A DNA stretch of 14,165 bases from an uncultured Holophagaceae bacterium (GTDB lineage: Bacteria; Acidobacteriota; Holophagae; Holophagales; Holophagaceae): NCBI GenBank assembly GCA_903919165.1, contig CAIXHJ010000121.1, positions 1 to 14,165 of the forward strand, read 5' to 3'. A program made the translations under genes and the position numbers. Below the pieces are notes generated by a model. It did no database searches. It worked only from the letters and a program-made list of their open reading frames with translations, and was not told where the DNA came from. Below, piece by piece: positions 1 through 6,055 of this stretch (positions within the stretch are counted from its first letter, which is position 1; each line of letters opens with the position of its first letter).

Positions 1-996
1 CAGGGCATCGAGCTTGGACTTTGGACCCCCAAGAGCCAGGCCCTCTTGCTGCCTCTGCGTAGCCGGTCGGAGGAACAACGCCTCTGGGGGTTCCTGGCGG
101 TGGACCGTCCCAAGATACCCTTCCGACCCTTCGAGATCGAAGTGGCGGCGCTCCATGCGGGCATACTTCAGGCCAGCCTGGAGAATGCCGAACTCATTGC
201 CCATCTTGCCCAGGCCAGCCAAGCCCTTGGCACCAGCTACGAGGAGCTGGAATCGGTCCATGAGGCCATGGAGGAAGCCAAGAGGGTCCTGGGGTCCCAG
301 AATCAGAAGACTGCCCTGGGGAGCCTCTTCATGAACGTGGCCCAGAGGCTCCAAGTAATTGTTGGTGTCCTGAGGGAGGAAAGTGCTGCGCTTTCTGTCT
401 TCATGGATCTCCCTGACATTCCTGCTTCGAACAAGCACCTGGAATGCCACCGATCCATGGATCAGATCCGAACCGCCATCGATAAGGTGGATGGGCTGGT
501 CAGGGCGCTGCTGCATCGTGCAGGCCAGCGGGAGGCGACATCTCCTGAATGGATCCACCTCCACGACCTCCTGAAACAGGAGTTGGAACTTGTGCGGGCC
601 GAGGGGGTCCTGCCTGAATTCCTGCCCGTGGAATTGAACCTCCAGGCCCCGCGGGATCTGCTGTACGGGGTCTATTCGGATTTCACCGAGGTTTTCGGTC
701 ACCTGATCGGCCATGCCATGGAAGGCCACCCAGAGCGGATCTCGCTCAGGACTTGGGGAGGAGGAAGCCACTTCCGCATGGAGATGGAGGACGATGGGGC
801 TCCCATCGATGTACGTCTGCTTGAGGGAGCTCTCGCACCCTATCCGGAGCTGCGCCCCGTTCTGACTGAGGCTGAACGACGGCCTGGCCAGGGACTTTCC
901 ACATGCACCCAGCTCATGGCCGCCTACCATGGCACCGTGCAGATGGTGCCCATGGAGCGGGGATCCCTGGTACGGATCGGCCTCCCGATGGAATGA
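1..996 (+). CDS. Sensor histidine kinase-like protein, 5' truncated, degenerate catalytic core
   Basis: The frame is open from base 1, so the N-terminus lies outside the window; 331 residues are visible. The first ~45 residues resemble the end of a GAF-type sensor domain (WGFLAVDRP, then FEIEVAALHAGILQASLENAEL). A helical stretch rich in Glu and Ala follows (about residues 55-100), then a dimerisation-like region and a GHKL-ATPase-like end. ATPase echoes are DDGAPI (G1-like), PGQGLS (G2-like) and a closing HGTVQMVPMERGSLVRIGLP. The expected phospho-accepting His is Gln (VAQRLQ, codon 343-345). The N-box Asn positions are His (GHLIGHAMEG, 700-729). It may therefore be a pseudokinase or a signalling scaffold rather than an active kinase. 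Its stop overlaps the gmhB start as ATGA. The fold is a moderate call; the function is unknown. Confidence 0.6.
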   Translation, partial: QGIELGLWTPKSQALLLPLRSRSEEQRLWGFLAVDRPKIPFRPFEIEVAALHAGILQASLENAELIAHLAQASQALGTSYEELESVHEAMEEAKRVLGSQNQKTALGSLFMNVAQRLQVIVGVLREESAALSVFMDLPDIPASNKHLECHRSMDQIRTAIDKVDGLVRALLHRAGQREATSPEWIHLHDLLKQELELVRAEGVLPEFLPVELNLQAPRDLLYGVYSDFTEVFGHLIGHAMEGHPERISLRTWGGGSHFRMEMEDDGAPIDVRLLEGALAPYPELRPVLTEAERRPGQGLSTCTQLMAAYHGTVQMVPMERGSLVRIGLPME

Positions 997-1577
997 GTGG
1001 AGAAGACACCTTGGAACGAGTTTCCGCGAAGCCAGCCTTCTTCCTCGACCGGGACGGCACCCTCAACGAGGAAGTGGATTACCTGTCCGACCCGGAGCAG
1101 CTGGTGCTGATTCCGGGTGCCGCTTCCGCCGTGGCCCGGCTCAATGCCCTGGGTATTCCCGTCGTGGTGGTCACCAATCAGAGTGGAATCGGCCGTCGTA
1201 AATATGGTTGGCAGGACTTCGCCGCCGTCATGAAGCGCATGGAGACGCTACTGGCCCTGGAAAACGCCTGGATCGATGCCGTCTACGCCTCTCCTCACCA
1301 CGAACATGCGTTGGGGGAATATGCCGTGGCGGATCATCCAGAGCGGAAGCCGAATCCAGGCATGTTGCTGAGGGCCGCGGAAGAGCACGGTCTCGATCTG
1401 TCCCGCTCCTGGATGGTAGGCGACAAGGCCCTCGATCTGGAGGCCGGGCGTCGGGCCGGATGCAAGGTGGCTCTGGTGCGCACGGGCTATGGTTCCATGG
1501 TGGATGGTTCTGCCGCGGACCTGGTGGCTGAAAACCTTCCAGAGGCAGTGGAGATCATCCTGTCCCAGTGGCCATGA
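993..1577 (+). CDS. gmhB: D-glycero-D-manno-heptose 1,7-bisphosphate 7-phosphatase (HAD family)
   Basis: Predicted cytoplasmic HAD-superfamily phosphatase that removes the C7 phosphate in the ADP-heptose pathway for LPS inner core. The 194 residues match the usual GmhB length. Motif I is FFLDRDGTLNEE with nucleophile D19 and acid/base D21; motif II is TNQSGIGR (61-68); RKPNPGM (118-124) and VGDKALDLEAG (142-152) are the later motifs. The ATG at 993 overlaps the previous stop as ATGA and is chosen for that coupling. A TTG at 1011 with GGAG upstream is an alternative that would cost six residues. The zinc loop is unusual: where the E. coli type has Cys-Pro-His and Cys-x-Cys, this protein has SPHHEH...ADHPERKP and no Cys. 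The histidinol-phosphatase half of HisB is a relative, but no histidine genes are nearby. Substrate is inferred from family likeness. Confidence 0.85.
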   Translation: MSGEDTLERVSAKPAFFLDRDGTLNEEVDYLSDPEQLVLIPGAASAVARLNALGIPVVVVTNQSGIGRRKYGWQDFAAVMKRMETLLALENAWIDAVYASPHHEHALGEYAVADHPERKPNPGMLLRAAEEHGLDLSRSWMVGDKALDLEAGRRAGCKVALVRTGYGSMVDGSAADLVAENLPEAVEIILSQWP

Positions 1578-2314
1578 TCCTGGTCGAGAAAACCGGCCTG
1601 GTGACCGGCACCCTGATCCAACGATACAAACGGTTCCTGGCGGACGTGCGGCTGGAGGACGGCAGTATAGTCATAGCCCATTCCACAAACACGGGCTCCA
1701 TGAAGACCTGCTGGGAGCCCGGGGACCGGGTGCTGCTGGAATCCGCGGCGAACCCAAATCGCAAACTGAAGTTCACCTGGCTGGCCGTGGAGAGGCCCGG
1801 AGGTTGGGTGGGCGTGGAGACCGGCATGCCCAACCGGGTGGTCGCCGAGGCCGCGCGAAGGGATGCACTGCCGGGCCTGAGCGGCCTGCATAGCGTCCGC
1901 ACGGAGGTGAAGTACGGAGCCGAGAACAGCCGCATCGACGTGCTGGCCCAGGACGCGGAGGGCCGCCAAGTGTTCATCGAGGTGAAGAACACAACCCTGA
2001 AAGCGGGCGAATGGGCCCTGTTCCCGGACGCTGTCACGGAGCGCGGAGCGAAGCATCTGCGTGAGCTCCAGGCCATGGTGAGGGGAGGACACCGGGCTGC
2101 CATCGTTTTTTTCGTGCACCGGACGGATGTGGACCGATTCGACGCCGCGAGGGAGATCGATCCCGCATATGCCACTGAGCTGGATCGTGCGGCGGACACC
2201 GGCGTGTTGGTCCTGCCCCTCGCTGTGCGCCTGGTCACAAGCCCGGGTGCAAATGGCCTGTGGAGCCTGGGCTGGGAACTGCCGGGCCTTCTACCCTGGT
2301 GTCCCCGGCGATAG
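1574..2314 (+). CDS. sfsA: SfsA family protein (sugar fermentation stimulation protein homologue)
   Basis: 246 residues, close to the usual length of about 235. Typical SfsA segments appear in order: LIQRYKRFLADV (14-25), an NTGSM block (39-43), EVKYGAENSRIDVL (111-124), FIEVKNTTL (134-142), FPDAVTERGAKHLREL (150-165) and a C-terminal DVDRFDAAREIDPAYA block. RID(122) and E136-V-K138 have the spacing of a PD-(D/E)xK nuclease core, known for this family. E. coli SfsA was described as DNA-binding and affecting maltose metabolism; its biochemical role is still poorly defined. The ATG at 1574 overlaps the gmhB stop as ATGA; a GTG two codons upstream (1568) is possible but less attractive. Family assignment is firm; physiological role here is not. 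Confidence 0.92.
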   Translation: MILVEKTGLVTGTLIQRYKRFLADVRLEDGSIVIAHSTNTGSMKTCWEPGDRVLLESAANPNRKLKFTWLAVERPGGWVGVETGMPNRVVAEAARRDALPGLSGLHSVRTEVKYGAENSRIDVLAQDAEGRQVFIEVKNTTLKAGEWALFPDAVTERGAKHLRELQAMVRGGHRAAIVFFVHRTDVDRFDAAREIDPAYATELDRAADTGVLVLPLAVRLVTSPGANGLWSLGWELPGLLPWCPRR

Positions 2315-2339
2315 ACTGACAGTTCCTACCGGAGTGACC

Positions 2340-3455
2340 ATGTCGACCACCGCCTCAGAATTGATGAAAACGCCCCTCAACGCGGCCCATCGGGCTCTGA
2401 ACGCGAAGATGGTGGACTTCGGCGGATGGGACATGCCCGTGCAGTATCCGGGGGGAATCATCGCCGAACATGAAGCGGTACGGACCAGGGCCGGTCTCTT
2501 CGACGTGAGCCACATGGGTGAGATCCGGGTGAAAGGACCCGATGCGCTGGCCCTCGTGGAGCATCTAACGCCCAATGCCGTCGCGAAGCTTGCCATCGGC
2601 CAGGTCCACTACACGGCCTTCCTCTACGAGAACGGCACCTTCGTGGACGACCTGCTGGTCTACCGCGAGGGCGAGCAGGAGTTCCTCCTGGTGGTGAACG
2701 CGGGCAACTCCGACAAGGACTTCGCGTGGGTCCAGCAGCACGCGCCAGCCTATGACTGCACCGTGGTGAACGAAAGCCCGGCCACGGGCCAGATCGCCCT
2801 TCAGGGCCCCCTGTCCATCGGAATCCTCCAGCCGCTGACGCGCACGCCACTGGACCCCATAGGCTACTACTTCTTCACCCACGGTGAGGTGGCCGGGATC
2901 AAGTGCCTCATCAGCCGGACGGGCTACACCGGCGAGGACGGCTTCGAGCTCTATTGCGCTGCAAGCGACACGGAGCGGCTCTGGAACGCTGTGCTGGAGG
3001 CCGGGAGGCCCCAGGGCCTGGTGCCTACAGGATTGGGTTGCCGCAACACTCTTCGCCTGGAGTGCAAGATGGCTCTTTATGGCCATGAGATCGACGACAG
3101 CATCCATGCCCTGGAAGCAGGTCTGGGTTGGATCGTGAAGCTGGACAAGGGTGATTTCGTCGGTCGCGAAGCTCTGCTCGCTGCCAAGAGCGCCCCTTCG
3201 CCTAGGAAGCTCGTGGGTTTCAAGACCCTTGAGAAGCGGGATATCGCCCGGGACCACATGCCCGTGGTGCTGGGCGGGACAAAGATCGGCTTCGTCACCA
3301 GCGCGGCGCCATCGCCCACCTGCGGGATTAATCTTGGTCTGGCCTACGTCCCCACAGAGCTAGCCAGAATCGGCGGCCGCATCCAGATCGAGATCCGGGG
3401 CCGCGCCGTGGACGCAGAGATCATCCCGACGCCCTTCTACAAGCGGACGAAATAG
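2340..3455 (+). CDS. gcvT: Aminomethyltransferase, glycine cleavage system T protein
   Basis: Transfers the methylene group from the aminomethyl-lipoyl arm of GcvH to tetrahydrofolate and releases ammonia, in the cytoplasm. At 371 residues it is full length. Landmarks are MVDFGGWDMPVQY (24-36), AGLFDVSHMGEI (51-62), FVDDLLVY (101-108, the segment expected to hold the catalytic Asp), LVVNAGNSDKDF (117-128), RTGYTGEDGFELY (193-205) and LRLECKMALYGHEID (238-252). The ATG at 2340 has GGAG five bases upstream. At the usual GLGARDTLRLE motif it reads GLGCRNTLRLE, with Asn for Asp at 236. gcvH follows after 40 nt; gcvP and lpd are not in the window. Confidence 0.96.
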   Translation: MSTTASELMKTPLNAAHRALNAKMVDFGGWDMPVQYPGGIIAEHEAVRTRAGLFDVSHMGEIRVKGPDALALVEHLTPNAVAKLAIGQVHYTAFLYENGTFVDDLLVYREGEQEFLLVVNAGNSDKDFAWVQQHAPAYDCTVVNESPATGQIALQGPLSIGILQPLTRTPLDPIGYYFFTHGEVAGIKCLISRTGYTGEDGFELYCAASDTERLWNAVLEAGRPQGLVPTGLGCRNTLRLECKMALYGHEIDDSIHALEAGLGWIVKLDKGDFVGREALLAAKSAPSPRKLVGFKTLEKRDIARDHMPVVLGGTKIGFVTSAAPSPTCGINLGLAYVPTELARIGGRIQIEIRGRAVDAEIIPTPFYKRTK

Positions 3456-3495
3456 CTTCCCTTTTTTTGCACATCCCACCTTCCCTGGAGGATCC

Positions 3496-3879
3496 ATGTT
3501 CCCTGCTGACCTGAAGTACACCAAAGACCACGAGTGGCTGAAGCCCGCGGGCGACGGTACGGCCCTCGTGGGCATTACACAGTACGCTCAGGATGCGCTG
3601 GGCGACGTGGTGTTCGTGGATCTCCCGGGAGTCGGCGATGCCTTTGCGGCAGGCGAGGAATTTGGCACCGTGGAATCCGTGAAGACCGTTTCCGAGCTGA
3701 ACATGCCCGCAGCGGGGGAGGTTGTCGATGTCAACGCGGCGCTGGCGGACCACCCGGAGGCCGTGAACGAGGATCCCTATGGCAAGGGGTGGATGGTGAA
3801 GGTCAAGCTGACCGGCGATCTCGCGGGCCTTCTCGACGCCAAGGCCTACGAGGCCCTGGTGAGTGCGGAAAGTCATTAG
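3496..3879 (+). CDS. gcvH: Glycine cleavage system H protein (lipoyl carrier)
   Basis: Small lipoylated shuttle protein that carries the aminomethyl intermediate between the P, T and L proteins. The 127 residues match the family. The start FPADLKYTKDHEWL is diagnostic. The lipoylation motif is GTVESVKTVSELN, with K63 as the expected lipoyl lysine, followed by MPAAGEVVDVN. GGAGG lies four bases before the ATG. The gap after gcvT has a run of seven T (3465-3471) but no stem in front of it, so I do not call a terminator. The 3' end overlaps the likely GTG start of the next gene by 17 nt. Confidence 0.97.
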   Translation: MFPADLKYTKDHEWLKPAGDGTALVGITQYAQDALGDVVFVDLPGVGDAFAAGEEFGTVESVKTVSELNMPAAGEVVDVNAALADHPEAVNEDPYGKGWMVKVKLTGDLAGLLDAKAYEALVSAESH

Positions 3880-5824
3880 GCCTATGTCCGTTCTGGTCCT
3901 GGCCAGCCTCCTCGGGGGGACGGCGCTGGTGCAGACGCCGACCCCGGCACCCCAAGCGCAAGTGGCCCAGGCTCCAGTTCGGGCCGCCGAATCCGATGCC
4001 GTCCGGACTCAGCAGCTCCGGGTACTGGTGGAGGCCGCAGAGAAGGCCCTGGAGACCGATGACGAGGAGGCGGCTGCCGCACGGTCGGATGAAGCCGATG
4101 TCCTCACTGCGGACTGGTCCCCGGATCTGCTCAAACAGGCCGAAATACAAGGCCTGCTCCAGCGTCTGAAGGAGGTCCAGGAGCAGATCACAGAGGAAGA
4201 GGCGCCCGAGGCCGAACCCGGACTCAAGGTCCCCGAAGAAGTGGTGTCCATCAGCGGCGACGAACTCCGAGCCGAGCTTGAGTTGGTGCGCTCGGCGGAC
4301 CGGGGCGCCACCTACGATTATCCGATTGACCTGAACGACAAGGTGCTCACTTGGGTGAGCCTCTTCAGCTCCACCAAGCGCGGTTTCATGGAGAACGCGC
4401 TGGGTCGCGCATCCATGTACCTGCCCATGATCCGCCAGGTCTTCGCCGAGGAAGGCGTGCCTTCAGATCTGGCCTACCTCGCCGTCATTGAATCCGGTTT
4501 CCGAAACGAGGCCAAGAGCCGTGCCAAGGCCGTAGGCATGTGGCAGTTCATCCGGTCCACGGGCCGCATCTATGGCCTCAGTGGCAATGCCTGGGTAGAG
4601 GAGCGACGCGACCCCATGAAGGCCACCCGGGCTGCCGCTCGCTACCTCAAGCGGCTCTTCGAACTCACGGGTGACTGGTACCTGGCGGCCTCCAGCTACA
4701 ACGCCGGGCCGTTAACACTGGACCGGGCCATCCAGAACATGGGTACGCGCAACTTCTGGGATCTAAGCCGGTCCCGGTGGCTGAGGACGGAGACGAAGAA
4801 CTACATTCCGGAGCTCTGCGCGGCCATCCTGGTTGGCCGGAATCCCGAGCGCTACGGCCTGCACATCGTCTCCCTCGTCCCCTATGCCTACGAGACGGTC
4901 ACCGTGGCCAGCATGACCAGCCTCACGGTGTTGGCCCGGTGTGCCGGCACCGAGACCGCGACACTCAAGATCCTGAATCCCGAGCTGCTCCGGGGATCCA
5001 CGCCGCCGGGCACATACCAGCTACGTGTGCCCCCTGGCAAGGCCATGGACTGCCTTCGCCAACTGGCCCACCTGCCCGCTGGCAAGCGTTTGGATTTTCG
5101 GACCTACACCGTGCGGAAGGGCGACACTCTCACGAAGGTCGCGAGGCGCTTCAAGCTGTCGCCGGATGACCTGCTCGCGGCCAACGACCTGACCGAGAGA
5201 CAGTTCCGAGCCGGCAAACGCGTGTTGGTGCCTCCTCCGCCGGCCATCGCCCTGGTGGAGGGGGATCTCGTTTCCAGGAGGGAAGGCGCCAGTGCCCTTC
5301 GAGACCGTCCCCTACCTCCCCTGCCGGCCACACCCCGCGACATGGACAATCCCGCGGAAGCCCCTGCAAAGCCTGAGAAGTCAGCTGAGGTTCCTGCGAG
5401 GAACTCTCCGGTTGCCACGCCCCTCGCGAATACACAGATGGCTCTCCCAGCTCCCTCCCACCCCATGAATGCGAGCTCCCCGGCCGTACCGCTCAAGCTT
5501 CCAAGCACTTCAACTCTCCATGCGAAGCCAGGGGACACCCTGGCCAAGCTCGCTCGGCTTCACAAGGTGCCCCTCGCCGACCTCATGCGCCTGAATCCCG
5601 ATGCCGTGAAGGCCCTGCATCCTGGAGACGAAGTGCGTCTTCCGGAGGGCGCCACAGGGTCCAGTGGCCTCTCGACGGCCACTGTCCACCGGGTCCAGAA
5701 GGGAGACACACTGGCCTCCATCGCTCGCAAGTACGGCGCGGATCCCGGGGAGCTCAAGGTCTGGAACCACCTGAAGGGGAACCGCATCCAGGTGGGGCAG
5801 AAACTCAAGGTATCAGACCACTGA
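3863..5824 (+). CDS. mltD: Secreted lytic murein transglycosylase, MltD-like, with three LysM domains
   Basis: Predicted envelope enzyme that cleaves the MurNAc-GlcNAc bond of peptidoglycan. Starting at GTG 3863 it has 653 residues and a signal-like N-terminus, MRKVIRP then a hydrophobic run to about residue 24, without an obvious lipobox. The alternative ATG at 3884 would remove every positive charge of the n-region, so GTG is preferred; GAGG lies nine bases upstream. A low-complexity acidic region covers about 40-130. The SLT domain is about 185-330: VPSDLAYLAVIESGF holds the expected catalytic Glu at 210, followed by AVGMWQFI and ASSYNAGP. LysM domains lie near 414-457, 552-594 and 608-650, each with a GDTL core; a Pro/Ala-rich linker of about 95 residues separates the first from the other two. 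The start inside gcvH suggests cotranscription. Symbol follows domain architecture, not proven orthology. Confidence 0.9.
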   Translation: MRKVIRPMSVLVLASLLGGTALVQTPTPAPQAQVAQAPVRAAESDAVRTQQLRVLVEAAEKALETDDEEAAAARSDEADVLTADWSPDLLKQAEIQGLLQRLKEVQEQITEEEAPEAEPGLKVPEEVVSISGDELRAELELVRSADRGATYDYPIDLNDKVLTWVSLFSSTKRGFMENALGRASMYLPMIRQVFAEEGVPSDLAYLAVIESGFRNEAKSRAKAVGMWQFIRSTGRIYGLSGNAWVEERRDPMKATRAAARYLKRLFELTGDWYLAASSYNAGPLTLDRAIQNMGTRNFWDLSRSRWLRTETKNYIPELCAAILVGRNPERYGLHIVSLVPYAYETVTVASMTSLTVLARCAGTETATLKILNPELLRGSTPPGTYQLRVPPGKAMDCLRQLAHLPAGKRLDFRTYTVRKGDTLTKVARRFKLSPDDLLAANDLTERQFRAGKRVLVPPPPAIALVEGDLVSRREGASALRDRPLPPLPATPRDMDNPAEAPAKPEKSAEVPARNSPVATPLANTQMALPAPSHPMNASSPAVPLKLPSTSTLHAKPGDTLAKLARLHKVPLADLMRLNPDAVKALHPGDEVRLPEGATGSSGLSTATVHRVQKGDTLASIARKYGADPGELKVWNHLKGNRIQVGQKLKVSDH

Positions 5825-5831
5825 TCCCTGC

Positions 5832-5860
5832 TTGCGGAAGCCCGGAAGGGGTGGAATACT
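5832..5860 (+). promoter_or_regulatory. Possible sigma-70-type promoter for tRNA-Ala
   Basis: TTGCGG at 5832-5837 and AATACT at 5855-5860 are separated by 17 bases, and the expected start point falls about seven bases before the tRNA. Matches to consensus are only three and four of six, so this is a weak call supported mainly by position. Confidence 0.3.
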
Positions 5861-5874
5861 GGGTCTTCCCGATT

Positions 5875-5950
<76 letters not shown>

Positions 5951-5955
5951 AACAG

Positions 5956-5977
5956 AAGGCCACCGGAAGGTGGCCTT
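5956..5977 (+). terminator. Strong hairpin just after tRNA-Ala; possible terminator
   Basis: Perfect nine-base-pair stem AAGGCCACC/GGTGGCCTT closed by a GGAA tetraloop of the GNRA class, starting five bases after the tRNA CCA. There is no T-run after it (CAAGCTG follows), so it is not a textbook intrinsic terminator. It could instead stabilise the 3' trailer or mark RNA processing. Confidence 0.45.
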
Positions 5978-5980
5978 CAA

Positions 5981-6048
5981 GCTGTCAGCCCTCAGCCATC
6001 AGCTGTCAGCCGTCCCTCCCCGATGACTGACAGCCGAATGCTGACAGC
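5981..6048 (+). repeat. Cluster of GCTGTCAGC repeats in both orientations
   Basis: GCTGTCAGC occurs at 5981-5989 and 6002-6010 (21-base period; the shared block AGCTGTCAGCC is 11 bases). Its reverse complement GCTGACAGC is at 6040-6048, and an eight-of-nine copy lies at 6027-6035. The forward and reverse copies could pair into a 9-bp stem directly in front of the ABC-F start at 6056. The alternative ABC-F starts at 6023 and 6038 lie inside the cluster. Confidence 0.6.
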
Positions 6049-6055
6049 AGCCCCC

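Noticed and set aside
1487..2238. Two overlapping - strand open frames opposite gmhB/sfsA
   Set aside because: Both are shadows of sfsA; neither has a start signal or recognisable motifs.
3456..3495. Terminator between gcvT and gcvH at the T7 run
   Set aside because: No stem precedes the T-run, and gcvH follows with a good ribosome binding site; operon continuation is more likely.
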